A stretch of DNA of 64,000 bases, taken from the NCBI GenBank assembly GCA_029339505.1, contig JAQISU010000179.1:6105001-6169000 (forward strand). The letters are read 5' to 3'. Under the pieces are notes generated by a model, which saw only the letters and a program-made list of their open reading frames with translations, was not told where the DNA came from and searched no databases. Positions 30,568-44,594 of this stretch are shown here, one piece after another. The stretch's first letter is position 1; each line of letters opens with the position of its first letter. The stretch comes from Unio delphinus. Taxonomy: Eukaryota > Mollusca > Bivalvia > Unionida > Unionidae. A program made the position numbers and the translations under genes.

Positions 30568-31546
30568 AAGTCTAGACACCCAACTGAAATTGATGCTACC
30601 ATCCAATGAGTAGAGAAGTGCAATTCTGATGTGAAATCATGGATGACATGTAACAAGCGGCAGATGAGTGATGATAATACTGAGGCCATTCTGATCACAG
30701 CACAAAGACTTTCTCCTTCACATCCTTTACCTCAGACAATACATATCAGCAACACCAGCATTAAATTCACACAGCCAGTACAAAACCTAGGTGTTACTCT
30801 AGACAGTACTCACATTTCACCAGCATGTCATGAACATATGCAAGTCTGCATATCTTGAGCTGAGACGCATCAGTCATCAGTTCCGTTCGCAAATAACTTT
30901 CAGTTGATGCCACTAAAACACTTGTGTATTCATTAGCACTTTCAAGACTAGATTATTGTAACTCAATTCTGTCTGGTTCGTCTCAATATCCACTTCAGAA
31001 ACTTCAAAAAGTTAAAAACACAGCTGCTCGGATCATCTTTAGAGTACCTTGAGCAGAGCACACCTCACCACTGCTCCGTACCCAACACTGGCTATCAATT
31101 TAATTCAGAATCAAACACAAAATGTGTTCTTTGTGCTACATTTCACTGACAGACTCCAGTCCAACATACCTATCCGACCTCACCCATAAGTACACACCAG
31201 CAGGATACTTACGCTCCTCTTCTGACAATCATATACGCACTGTTCCCACTATGGAAACAGTCATATGCGTTCTTTTGCACACCAGGGCCCGGTGACGTGG
31301 AACGAATTGTCCATTGAAATTAGCCTTAAAGACGTAGTGGTCCCTTTTAAGAGTACTCTTAAAACTCACCTTATTCGACTACAGGAACACACGTAAAGAC
31401 CTAATAATGTTTTGTACCTTAAATGTTTTCGCCATGTTAAATGTTTTCCAATTACATGTTTTTTTGTTTGTCTGTGGTGTAATCATATCATTATAGATGT
31501 CGTAAAGCGCTTAAGGCGTCTAAAGCTTAGGCGCTATACAAAGTCC

Positions 31547-31547
31547 T

Positions 31548-31587
<40 letters not shown>

Positions 31588-31588
31588 C
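31547..31588. repeat. (TAG)n tail of LINE copy 2
   Basis: TAG units directly follow the GCGCTATACAAAGTCC terminus. Copy 1 has an ATT-type tail at the same position. Short 3' microsatellite tails are characteristic of CR1/L2-like LINEs. Confidence 0.9.
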
Positions 31589-32190
31589 GTTAAACCATTA
31601 GCACGTATCGTATTTTTGAAATGTTCCGTCACTCGTTCGGCTACACAATTTATTTTCGAAAATGTCGTTGGTTTTAGATCAAGAATGTTGTGATTATCAT
31701 TCAGCGGGTATATCCCATAAATAACCGCGGTTGCAAGATACACTCGTTGGTAATGTGGTTTGTCAATACCAGTCAACACTTCCGGTTTGTAATTTATACC
31801 CACTATAGCAATTGTTTCATTATGAAGGACAGGGTCATGTACGCTACGATACATTTTATTTTGAGAATATATCTTTAATTGTCGCTATAATTAGTAATTG
31901 TCGAAGCTAGATGGTTGTTCATTGTAGCATTGAAACCCCATTGTTGCGTATGACTTGAAATGTTGGCCACACATGAGATGCATTATCTTTGCGAAATTAT
32001 TTCTTGGCGCCACAAATACTTTCAATCAGATTATTCGTCTGATCATCCGAAACTCACCTCGGTATGTCAGGTATTCCTGTCCAGATCGAATCTAGATTTA
32101 GAATGCTTGATTTTAGATAATCTCTTAAACTCCTACATATTATAATTAAGGTAAATATCTATTTAAATTGAAATATTTTATCTCTCTTTT
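31589..32190. other. Non-coding, nothing recognised
   Basis: No supported feature lies between the LINE tail and the next microsatellite. Confidence 0.35.
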
Positions 32191-32194
32191 GCTC

Positions 32195-32216
32195 TCTCAA
32201 TCTCTCTCTCTCTCTC

Positions 32217-32248
<32 letters not shown>

Positions 32249-32288
32249 TGTATGTATGTATGTATGTATGTATGTATGTATGTATGTA

Positions 32289-32360
<72 letters not shown>

Positions 32361-32383
32361 TGCGTGCGTGTGTGTGTGTGTGT
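32195..32383. repeat. (CT)n(GTAT)n(GT)n(GCGT)n compound microsatellite
   Basis: Four successive tracts occupy about 190 bp and end about 12 bp before the first recognisable residues of the next LINE fragment. Confidence 0.97.
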
Positions 32384-32394
32384 AGAACATGTAC

Positions 32395-33660
32395 TTCTGA
32401 TTAACCATATAACTTCTGCCGCCTCACTACGCGTAACCAGGCGCAATGGATGCACATACGCTCTTAAGCGCTGCCACCTAATCGACTACGTCATTGTCCG
32501 AAGGAGTGACAGGCATGACAGTGACTGCTGGACAGACCTCCGCCTCATCATCAGCAAAGCTCAACATCCGCATTCAGCCCAAAAGACGCCGACCTGGAAC
32601 GAAGACTCCACGGGTAAGCGAGTGAACATCACCAGCTTACATGCAACAGTACCAAAACGTCTCTCGTAGATGCCCTGGAAGAACGTTTGAAATCCACCCT
32701 CTCGACGATCAGAATATGGGGACCGACTGGGCGGCATTAAAAAAGCTGGTTTACAGCACATATTCAGAAATCCTAGTTCCCACAACCAAAAAGCATCGCG
32801 ACTGGTTTGATGAGAACGCGACGAGATCAAGCCGTTGTTGACTGCGAAACACCGCCTCCTTCAAACCTATCTCAACAACCTCATGTCCACCTCTAGTTAA
32901 GACGCGTACAACAACTTACACATAACTGTACAGCAGAAGCTTCCTCAGATGCAAGACAAATGACTAAGCAACAAAGCTGGTTAGATCCAATGCTACGCAG
33001 ACCAGCATGACATGAAGAACTTCTAAAATGTCCTGAAAGAAGTGTATGGACCTATTTTCTCAGGATCATACCCATTCTCAGGGCTTCAGAAACACACTAA
33101 TTACAGCGAAAGAGAGGATTCTTCAACGATGGACTGAACAATTTCACAGTGTCTAAAATCGCCCTTCATCCATCAATAATGAATCCATCAGCCGTCTACC
33201 CCAATTACCCATCGACGAAGCACTGGATGACACTCCAACCTTGCTGGAGACACATAAAAACGATACTTCTGCTCTCCAGTGGCGAAGTACCTGGTTCAGA
33301 CATCATCCCAGCTTAAGTCTACAAGGAAAGGGGCACAGCCCTGACAGAAAGGCTCCACCAACTGCTTTTACTTGTGCGGAAGCACGAGGCGATCCCACAT
33401 CAATTCAAAGACGCTTCCATAATCCACCCGTATAAACACAAAGGGAACCGCCAGGCCTCCGACAATTACAGGGCAGGAGACCACAACAATATAGATACAT
33501 CTGAGCAATTACCAGTAACCAATGGCGTCAAGCAGTGTTGTGTTCTGGCACCGACACTGTTCTGTTTATTGTTCTTGGCTATGCTGACTAATGCTTTCAG
33601 AAACGGAGAGGTGGGATTTGGCATCAGGTACCGTACAGATCGAAAACTGTTAAATCCCGG
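32395..33660 (+). pseudogene. Second type of non-LTR retrotransposon, fragment (endonuclease end to reverse transcriptase)
   Basis: Distinct from the CR1/L2-like copies. The order is CHLIDYVIVRRSDRHDSDCW followed by TDLRLIISKAQ (end of the endonuclease domain, near 32480), a linker with TTKKHRDWFDENA near 32780, a spacer region with LSNKAGxIQCYADQHDMKNF-like sequence (32960-33020, with breaks), then FKDASIIHPYKHKGNRQASD near 33405 and PVTNGVKQCCVLAPTLFCLL (reverse transcriptase motif B region) near 33512. It stops after IRYRTDRKLLNPG. The palm motif A segment between them is missing, so there is an internal deletion. The family resembles ORFs often annotated in invertebrates as craniofacial development protein 2-like, which are LINE-derived. 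The clade is uncertain (I/Nimb-like is a guess). Confidence 0.8.
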
Positions 33661-34184
33661 GATAAATTAAGCAGAATATTTTATCTTCTGGTTCCATTTC
33701 AAATGTTATTGCGTCGTTTTAATCAAACTTCACTAACATAAATCAAGAAGACTTTACTAGTGAATAAGGCCGTTGTATTGCGGTAGGTATTGTAAATAAT
33801 TTAACACCTAGTACTTTGATCCTGTATGTACCGGTAACCACAGCGCGATGTTTAATGGATTTATTAAGTGGCGACCATCATACTGGTCCAGACACTACCT
33901 TTTATAATACGTGTCGGTGATCTTTGTTATGTCAACGAGTTATATATCAACGACTTCTGGACTTCAAAAAAAACTCACGTAATGTTTATGTTTACGTTTG
34001 AACAAAACCTCAAGTACCTGCTTATGTGAGCAGTATAATCAGATCTAAGATTGATTACTGCATTATTGATGTCTTTAAAGAGTTTGTCATTGGGAAGTCT
34101 CAATTATCAAGGAATGTCTTCGTTGTATCCTCGTTTCTGGCCTCTGGTTTATTATTAGTCATAATGAGATGACCAGTCGTTGTA
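33661..34184. other. Non-coding, nothing recognised
   Basis: No supported gene or repeat. Confidence 0.35.
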
Positions 34185-34531
34185 TCACAAGAGTTTTGTA
34201 CTCGGTATCGAATATGATCTGATATCGTTGACATAACAACACCGGGCTTTTTTCTGTCCATTACTATCAAATACAGTTATGCTGTTTTCGGTTACTTCAT
34301 TAATTCTTACGATAATATATTGCAATGAATAATTACTTGCTTTTAATCTTCCTTGCTTATCTTGAAATACAACAACTTTGGTTGGATGTCCATTTGCATG
34401 ATTAAAAAATGTGGATATTTCATCCCTAATGATTTTATTTATATTTTCTTGTGATATTCCGTCAGTCGTTTGTTTATGTTTAAAAGAAGGATCAATCGTA
34501 AATATCTGCCATTCTATTTTAATATCTGCTT
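34185..34531 (-). pseudogene. Unidentified reading frame without a start codon
   Basis: A single minus-strand frame is open for about 115 codons down to TGA at 34185-34187. It has no ATG near its upstream end and a TAA immediately before it. It reads WQIFTIDPSFKHKQTTDG, then NKIIRDEISTFFNHANGHPT, KVVVFQDKQGRLKASNYSLQ and ITVFDSNGQKKARCCYVND. The balanced composition is unlike chance translation of AT-rich DNA. It lies downstream of, and on the same strand as, the capsid-like remnant, so it may belong to the same mobile element. No family was recognised. Confidence 0.45.
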
Positions 34532-34562
34532 AAAACGCTATTGGGTATTTGTATACCCATGC

Positions 34563-34654
34563 ACGACTTTATGAGGTTGACGACTTTATGAGATGAGCGA
34601 CTTTATGAGGTGGACAACTTTATGAGGTGAATGACTTTATGAGGTGGTTTGGTT
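34563..34654. repeat. Short tandem repeat, 17-18-bp unit, five copies
   Basis: Five head-to-tail units of ACGACTTTATGAGGT with a variable 2-4-bp spacer. On the minus strand it reads as HKV(I/V)(H/N)LIK-like units, at the end of the capsid-like remnant. Confidence 0.88.
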
Positions 34655-35743
34655 GATTTTGATTCAGCGTTAAGTACAGCAATTGCTTCAAGGCCATCGG
34701 TTGGCGGATCGGTTATTGTCTGTGTTGGTAATATTGAATACCAAATCGGAATGGATTTTGGCGGAAGAAGTCGGTACAAATTAAGAAAAACAGATCCACG
34801 TAGATCAATTGCGTATGTATCCCCATAAATTTTAGGGCCATAACTATTATCGTGATGGATTATACCAGTTTAAAGTTCATTGTGCTGGTTAGTTAATTGA
34901 TCACGCATAAAACACCTGTAAAGTTTTGCTTTTAAATTTTCAGCAGCATTAAATAAATCACAATTAGACATTGGAAGATTAATACTTGTGTGTAACGAGG
35001 TATTGTACCGGGAAGTATATGCCCTTTTTCGTATATCATAAATGATATCTAGAGTGTGCGTTTTGTTATATTTACTTTACCAGCATTATCAATACCAAAG
35101 CCTCGCCAGATTGCGTCATCATTATTACCTTTTCATACAAGTACAACTGTATTATTATCCCTGAAAATAACTTTTCCACCATTTCTACAAAGTTTAAAAA
35201 TGTGAGACAGTGGAATTACATGAAAATCTTCTACGTCCTTTTAACAACATTGTTACATGCAAATTCGAAGTTGAAATTTGCATTAACACTTCTTTTAATA
35301 TCAAAGCATCAGCTGGTCTAGCTACATGTTCCCAATCATCTGATTGTGGATTGGTTGCAGTCCTAGTGGTGTCCGTGATTTAAAAATATGATCATCATTG
35401 TTGGTAATATCTTTAGCAAACATCATTGATGGACCAACTGATCTTATGTAATCATCAGAATATATCGCTAAACCTATTATTGTTCTGGCATCGCCGACGT
35501 CCTTCTGAATTGATTCATTGTTTCTTCCATCAATCATATATGTAGCGCTATCAAACAACGCCATAATTCCATTGTTAACAAAGCCAAAACCCAAAGTATT
35601 CCTATATGGCGTATCAGCTGCAACATCTGTTACAACTTCCCCTTCTACTACTTCAATAAATGCTTTAATGGGTAAGAAATATCTACTTGCAGCCTGAACT
35701 TGAAGTTCGATACATCAATACAGATTGGTTTGGCTTGAGTCAT
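34655..35743 (-). pseudogene. Polinton-type capsid-like protein remnant (tentative)
   Basis: Minus-strand chain beginning at an ATG (35743) with MTQAKPICIDVSNFKF. After a frameshift near 35690 comes a 90-codon frame (35594-35322) containing ALFDSATYMIDGRNNESIQK and IYSDDYIRSVGPSMMFAKDI. Further broken segments include VIFRDNNTVVLV, DDAIWRGFGIDNAGKV and, near the end, DTYAIDLRGSVFLNLYRLL. These resemble proteins with a double jelly-roll-like arrangement found beside Polinton polymerase and integrase genes in invertebrates. That resemblance is from memory and the fold was not tested. Stops and frameshifts are scattered, so it is not functional. The alternative is an unrelated protein of another large DNA transposon. 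Confidence 0.5.
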
Positions 35744-37640
35744 AAGACGTAATACTGATACTCGCGCGAGGAATCGTCACTGAGTACGGGCGCAGCCATG
35801 TTGAATGCTGTATCAGAAATACTGTTAAACATTTAATTATAATATTATCGTCTAACACGAGAACCACTATCTGCTATTAAATTTGCAGTTACAGTTGTTT
35901 TGCTTCATCAGACAGGTCTGCTAGTTTCTGATTTGAGGCTTGATTTACTAGTTTTCTGACAGTTACAGGCTTTGTATATCGTTTTGAGCTATCCTTCTAA
36001 ATAAATCTTTAACATCACCGAGTCCATCACCGTATATCGCTTTATTGGTAGGTAATCGCGAATTTATCACTTTGACCATAATCAATCCACGTTGAGCATT
36101 GTGTATAATCATCTTATTTTTATTTGTTTATTTGAACACTGTGATAGTCATCAGCGATTTCATCAATGAAATATCGATAAACATAAACAGACATGATACT
36201 GCCTATAAATAATCGTTGCAAAATATCAGCTGATTCATTGTTAATTTTTTGAGAAATATTTCATTTCAAGCACGTTTTCCGTCAATCAGAATTTCTGGTC
36301 GATCTACGTCAGAAACCATATTGCAAGAACAAATATTAAAACAATTTCCAGCTGTTGGAGATATATGTTTAAAAAAAATTAAAACATCCATGAAATGCTT
36401 TTTTTCCCTTAAATTGCACTATATTCTGGATGGGTTTTATAGATTTAATCTTGGCCCTTAAAATCTAATTATACCAAATCCGGCCAATACGGAAGTAATT
36501 TATATGCTGTAACATATTCAGATTTTAAATACTTTTTATTTATAAACTCTGCAGAAACTTTATGCTGCATCATTCACAGTACTAATTGTTTAAAGACCTT
36601 CAAAGGTCAACATATCTCTAGGAGACGGTGGTATTATTTTTAAAAGAAAGTCCTGTCAAATTGACGTTGAGGATTAGAGACAATTCCGTTAGATTCATAA
36701 ACTTTATGAGTTTCAGTTCGTTGTAGAGGCGAAGGAAAAGAAAGCTATGGAGCAGTTGAAAGGGGTGAAATTTGAGAGAAATTAATTTTTTCTCTTAATT
36801 TATCTACGTTTGCATTAAACGCTAAAAATCGTGATCACATGTACTAATACTTTATTATGACAAATTCTGAAGATGATCTTACGATAATCAATCGCAGACA
36901 AACCTTGATGATCTGATAACATAGACGAATAATTAGAATCGTCGGCAGTATATTCAGCTAATTTATCATCATTCATATTTTTTATTTTTTCATAAGTTCC
37001 AGGTCTAAATTTATCAATTAATTTTTAAACAGATGGATGAATCTCTTTCTCTTGTTTGTCTGCTGATTTTGTTCTACATTTCGTTGTTTTAGGTCTTCAT
37101 AATGATCATACACATCGTTTATCGCATTGATGTATTTTATATACGATGCACATTTTTTGTTCATTTGACCTGTTTCAGTTTTAATTTTAGAAACAAACGT
37201 ATACCCAATCTTGGAGACTGGAAATATATTTTCCATGTGTTGGTGTCGACATTTTTCTTCATATTTCATAGCGCAGAAGAACAAGAAGTGGAAATTCATC
37301 TGGATCAGTTTCATCGATTAATTTGAAAGATTCTTCAGTAAATCTATTACTTAATTAATTTACTATTTCTTCATCGGTTTTCTCTCTTTTGTAATAGGTT
37401 CTACTGGTTGAGACATTCTATCTTGTAAAAGTTTCTATATTTATTCAGTTTCTTCTGCTATTGTTTCACGTAGAGGACGTCTCAGTAACAGGCTTAAAAA
37501 TGGTCAAGAAACTTCTGTAAATTTCACTTGAGATTCCTCACGTTCATGTAATTGTGTCGGACAGAATCATAAAGTGGAAAATATTTCATGATTGCTTCTG
37601 ATCTTCTCCAGCAAATCTAGCGGTGTAAGTTTCCGCTACC
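35744..37640 (-). pseudogene. Chain of decayed minus-strand frames, probably the same large mobile element
   Basis: Short protein-like segments follow each other on the minus strand in changing frames. They include MKYFPLYDSVRHNYMNVRN (near 37590), ESFKLIDETDPDEFPLLVLL (near 37320), GTYEKIKNMNDDKLAEYTAD (near 36990), SPRDMLTFEGL (near 36610), MVSDVDRPEILIDGKRA (near 36300) and KVINSRLPTNKAIYGDGLGD (near 36060). None matched a family I can name. Their shared strand, order and composition suggest one or two eroded genes upstream of the capsid-like remnant. Frames on the opposite strand here are shadows. Confidence 0.4.
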
Positions 37641-38765
37641 ATTATTGATATAATAATGATCTAATTATAGCAACAGAGAAGGGGTGACCTCAATGAAACG
37701 TCTGGTTGGTAAACGAACGCACATACAAAATTAAAACAAAACCGACGAAAGACAAAGTAACAAAAACTTACCCAATTAGAGAAAATCTCGGTTAGTTAGA
37801 GGCTTCAGTTTGGCAAATTTTGATCCCTTTTGTTCTTCAGTAACTCTCTTTGCGATGTAAAGCCACACAATTGTTTTATCTGACATGACATTTCTTAATA
37901 TGTGCCAGAAAATAGCACCCCAGTATTTGAAGATTTTGAAATCTAGTCTTACATAGACTTCGATTTATAATATTTTCGAGTATTTAATATCTTGAAAATA
38001 TTTTAGCGACATAAAAATTTCTCTAGCAAAAGGTAGTAAAAAAATGTATAAAATACGCGGACGTGTTGAATCATAGCTTTCTAAATTGAATATTTTTATA
38101 ACAAAATAAGATGCGTTATTTTAAAAAAAAATCCTTTAATTCTGCCGATAAGTTTGTAATTTTGCAACATTAAACCACAACTACCCTCGTACAGTATCCC
38201 TATCCAAGATAATAAGCATAAAATTGTGAGCATTGACTTAAGATATCATTGAAAAAATAATCGCTTTTAAGTTAGATTGGCTTACAAAATCTCAATGACT
38301 GCGTGAAACTTCTATTATACTCGAATTACAAAGTTGCCGTCGCTTTATCGCACCAAGGTGGCAATACAAGCTACGTGAAGCGGTTCGTGCTCTTGAAATA
38401 AACGTTGATGAAAAGGTAATCATGTTTTGAATTGATCACATTGCATACATAAGAACAAGCATTATTGTGTATTCTCAGAGTAAACATTTGAAGAAAATTA
38501 AATAATTATAACATTTTCTTTAGTATAACATTTTTTTGCTATCTTATTTATTTTAATATGGACGCCCTGTAATTTTAAAAGGAAACCGAAGCACTTAAGT
38601 ACAGAACATTGGGTTACCTTTGTCTTTCCATTGTAATAGGTACTAGTGTTATGTCGGACCTAAGTATCGATGAGAGCAAGCAAACAACGTCTGACATTGG
38701 GTTTGTCAAATAGATAACAATGCAACTGTTTTACTAATCAAACACGTTATTATATATCTCAATTC
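37641..38765. other. AT-rich non-coding, nothing recognised
   Basis: No supported gene or repeat. Confidence 0.35.
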
Positions 38766-39243
38766 TATGGAGGGGGATTACCGCCATAATTCTACGCATG
38801 TATTTTGTAATCTTCCTTGATGCGTTATTGTAAATTGCTGTTTGCAAGAGCTACTTTCATAATTCTATCCATGTATATTGTTATCTTTATTGATGTAAAC
38901 TGTACGTGGCAACTTGCAAGTACTACTTTCCTTCTGCATTATTGTAAATGGCTGCTTGCAAGTGCTACATTCATAATTCCATCTTGGTCAGTTATTACAA
39001 GTGTTAATATTCTATTTATCAATTTGCTATATCACAAATTACATCGTTGCAACTGTTGATTTTGTTCTTCATTTTACAGATTTTGCCTTGCAACATCGTA
39101 ACTCCAAAATGTTCTCTTCGTCCATGCATTATGACAAACTGCATCATGTAAAATGATGATCATAATGTAGCATCACGCATGTCGCAAGTTAGCATTAAGG
39201 AAGTTGGCATAAAATAATGCCTCATTATGACAACAGATGGCGC
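38766..39243 (-). repeat. Long inverted-repeat family, left copy
   Basis: The reverse complement matches 52533-53095. Shared ends are GGCGGTAATCCCCCTCCAT (here 38767-38785 region, inverted) and CATTATGACAACAGATGGCG (39224-39243). Inside are two related sub-repeats of about 120 bp built on CTTGCAAGTACTACTTTCC and TTATTGTAAATGGCTGCTTG. The architecture of two flanks around a tandem core resembles molluscan pearl-type or Helitron-like non-autonomous elements. That link is inference. Confidence 0.82.
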
Positions 39244-39669
39244 TGTGAAATGTCAATTTGTTACAAAACGACTACTCCCCTGAATATAGCGACACAAGGA
39301 TGTACCATTATTGCAGGGCGTCTATTTTAAAATACTGCACGTATAATTTGCCGCAACCTGTATTATAGGATGATAGGGTATAACAAAAATACAAACAAAA
39401 TCAAAACGATATTACATACTGACATACTTGCATGAATTCCAAGTTGCTGACACATCTTTCCGATCGTTCTCAAAATAAATATGTTGAGAATTATATGGCC
39501 TAAATTGTTGTAGAAGTTGATTTTGGGTGTACCCCAACATAAATTTAAAAAATGGGGTGGCAAGGGTCAGAGGAAACTGACTAATTTAGGACATCCTATG
39601 TGATTTAGTTTTCCGATATTATTCGTGCTTTTTTTTTAACGGGAAGGAAAATATTAAATATTTTAGCCC

Positions 39670-41650
<1,981 letters not shown>

Positions 41651-41813
41651 GATCATCAGACCTGGATCCAATTGTTTACCCAATACTATTAATAATTCTT
41701 TATAATCATCAGACCCAGATCCAATAGTCTACCCAATAATACTATTACCAATTCTTTATAAACATCAGACCTGGATCAAATTGTTTACACAATACTATTA
41801 ATAATTCTTTATT
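41651..41813. repeat. Minisatellite, 53-56-bp unit, three copies
   Basis: Units start CATCAGACCTGGATCCAATT at 41654, 41707 and 41763 and end in ATTCTTTATAA. Copies differ by substitutions and a small insertion. Confidence 0.9.
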
Positions 41814-43100
41814 TACAGAGAGAACTCATTTAGATGCAAATAATTTTACCTTGAGGTCCTCTAAAAAAGTAAAACAGCATACATCATACAAAAAGTTAAT
41901 AGAAATTACTATTTAGTTCAACGTGTCTCGAGTAAAATAAATTTGACTTAAATATCATCTCTTTTAAATACTGATATTTTTGGCAACTTTTACGGCCTAT
42001 GAAATCTTTTTCCACAGAAATATACCAGAGTATTGGAAACATTTTAAAATTGTTAAATTCTGGACTTTGATGAAAGAAGTTTTCATATGTGATGTTGTTC
42101 TTAAATGGTATTAAGTGCCGAGTAACAGTTTAATAACTCCTGTAGGTACTCTGGAGTAGCTCCATTTAGACATTATGCACAATGTATGTCAGATGAAAAT
42201 CAATCTTTTCATATGTTTTAAGCCATTTCAGTAATGTAAAAAAGGCTTTTAGTTTAAACATTGAATTTTATAACTGTGTAGTTCAAGATTATAAGTTCTG
42301 TTATACAGATAGTATAGGATTAGAATGAAAACCAATGGTTTGTTTTTCTACTTTTGACGATACAAACATTGTAAATATATGTGAATATATAGCAGATGAA
42401 ATTAAGTTATGACAATAATTTTAAATTATTGAAGTCATAGTGAAAATTCTCTTAACTAAAATATCAGCATTTAGGCATGGTATATAGAGCACAAAGATGA
42501 ACAATGAGGAAGATGATAAAAGAGGAGAAGAAATAAAAAAGAAGTTACAAGCAGAAACCTAATTAAAATGTGTATGGCATTGTGTATGAAATTTCAAAAA
42601 CAAGGAGAAAAGAAAGGGGAAGAAATTAAGAACGTTACAAAAGAGGCAGATATAAAGTTAACTGTATTGCTTAATAGAGAGACTTACATAACTGACATTG
42701 TATGTAGATGTTCAGAATGAAAGAGAGATACACAAAAACACATTATTTTGCATAAAGTTTTCCTGGATTAAAAAAAAAATACAAACTCTATACTCATAAG
42801 ATTTTTATGTAAATGTTATTACATACTATGTTTCAACAATGCAATAAAAAAAGAACACACATTAAAAGTAAAATTTGTTTATTCAGCAAATTTCATCCAC
42901 AACCAAACGTGAACTTTATTGCCAGATGAGATAAAAATGTAAAAGGTGAGGATGTACTATATAAATATCTGTTCAAGATAAACAATAGATAACTGATGAC
43001 TGACAATGCACAACCACACCAAAAGCTCACTCTTAAGGAAGCAATCAGATACTGTGAATTCATTTAACTTTGTGGTTTAGTGAAAGATTTAATTTTCATG
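41814..43100. other. Non-coding, nothing recognised
   Basis: No supported gene or repeat. Confidence 0.35.
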
Positions 43101-43192
43101 GATACTTAATTTTGTGTACTGTGTAAAGTCATAGATACTGAATTTTGTGTACTGAGCAAATTCACAGACATATAATTTTGTGTACTGGGTAA
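43101..43192. repeat. Short tandem repeat around AATTTTGTGTACTG, three copies
   Basis: The block AATTTTGTGTACTG recurs three times at about 33-35-bp spacing, with variable sequence between copies. Confidence 0.7.
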
Positions 43193-43855
43193 GGGATCCC
43201 ATAGTTTTTGCAAAATAAATAGCCATAAGCTGCACACAGAGTTAAAACACGCAAATTAAAACAAAATGGTGTGTTTGAGAATGCAAATGTGTATTTGTCA
43301 TTAGTGAATAGGACTTATTTTACATAGGAAAATACAGTATATAAGCCACAAAACATTTACCAAATTTGGTGATCCTAGCATAAACCAAGCTAGAGGTAAG
43401 AGGCTCATGTGGGTCTGAGATCACTCACATGACAAACAAAATAATTAGGGTACAAAGTTAATGTACGAGAACTTTTGGTTCACATTTTGTAACTAGAGGA
43501 AGGAGTGATACAATTAAAAAACAATGTTTCAGTAGTTTTTTGTGAGGTATACAAGGGTTTAAATTATATAGTGAATCTCATAGCCCAATGTATATAGGTG
43601 TGCACTTTTGTCACAGTTAATATTAAGCATAAGAGGGTCACTACCACTGAAACACACCTCAAAATTCTGGAGATTCTACAAATAAATGAGAATTCAAAAA
43701 GTAAACAAGAACCTCTTGAATGAACTGATGCTATACTGGCTGAAAATAATTTTCAGGACATCAACATAACAGCATTTTTTCTTTTTAACCAATAAGTGTT
43801 GAAACCATTGCTGATATTCTTGAGCAATAACAAAATTTTTAAAGCAGTTACTGTG

Positions 43856-44122
43856 AGAGCCATACTGGGATTAAAATTATTACCATTTTCATTTTGGACA
43901 AACAAGACATCATCTGAAGTCTTTTGTTGCAAACCCCATGTCAACAAGACCATCCTTTCAGTTTTAGTACCAAGATGGATGTCATATTAGCCATATTGGA
44001 TATAAAATTGGCACCATTTTCATTTAGAACCAGCAAGATATTGTAAGAAGTCTTTTAGTGAAAACCACATGTTGATATGGCTATCCATTTAAGAGAAGCA
44101 GCAATAAAAATATTTTCAAGAT
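43856..44122. repeat. Diverged tandem repeat, about 130-bp unit, two copies
   Basis: Copies at about 43856-43976 and 43991-44122 share GCCATA(C/T)TGG, ACCATTTTCATTT, GAAGTCTTTT, AACC-CATGT and a terminal CAAGATGG. They are substantially diverged, indicating an old duplication or adjacent members of a repeat family. Confidence 0.75.
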
Positions 44123-44594
44123 GGTCTCTGTGTCTAAGTTGTATGTAAATCATCCAAGTAGTTTAGAACGAGTAACAAAAATAAATTTGTGCTCATAGAC
44201 GGATGATGGACAACTGGCCAACCCACAAGATCATGTTTTATAACCAGTTTGCTAAAAATCAGAGGCCTTCTAAAAATCATGGAACAAATATACATGTACA
44301 TAATCATTAACAAGATCAATTAAGCAACTACATATAATAATTCAATATATTATATAATTCAACCCAACCCAACACCGAGTCTAAATCTTTGTCCAAGTGC
44401 CAAAAACCAAGAGTCAACTTTTTGGGAATACACTAAATACAAACTCTGCTAAAAATTCATTTGCATATGTACATAGGATCAATATATCGCAAATATAGTA
44501 GATATTAGTTGGTCAGAATAATATTTCCTAGTGAAGCTGGACAGCAAAAATTTTCATATTGAACCTTCAACACCCACAACCAAGTTTTTTCCCC

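Larger units (their letters stand above)
28200..31588 (+). mobile_element. CR1/L2-like non-LTR retrotransposon, copy 2, with most of the 5' region, dead
   Basis: Plus-strand LINE with an Arg/Lys-rich N-terminal stretch (RRRRTGRRIPVI near 28565) and an endonuclease domain (LRIALFNAQSV, INDQNIQIFFLTETWLKTSG and GGGIAVIAKNF, 28715-28960). The GDFN motif is degraded to GDLKVHF near 29170. Reverse transcriptase follows (DHNDLKNYRPVSNLPF, motif A LLDLSAAFDTINHDILLH). The C-terminal region is frameshifted. It ends in GCGCTATACAAAGTCC plus a TAG-repeat tail (31547-31588). Relative to copy 1 it lacks about 155 bp after MINITK and has a 22-A run (29538-29559). The catalytic YADD reads YPDD (near 30544), so it is inactive. 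The 5' boundary is approximate. The insertion separates the integrase remnant from the minus-strand capsid-like remnants. Confidence 0.85.

Noticed and set aside
32168..32669. 149-codon plus-strand frame running from a microsatellite into LINE sequence
   Set aside because: The first third is repeat translation and the rest is out of step with, or partly shared with, the degraded LINE. It is not a gene.
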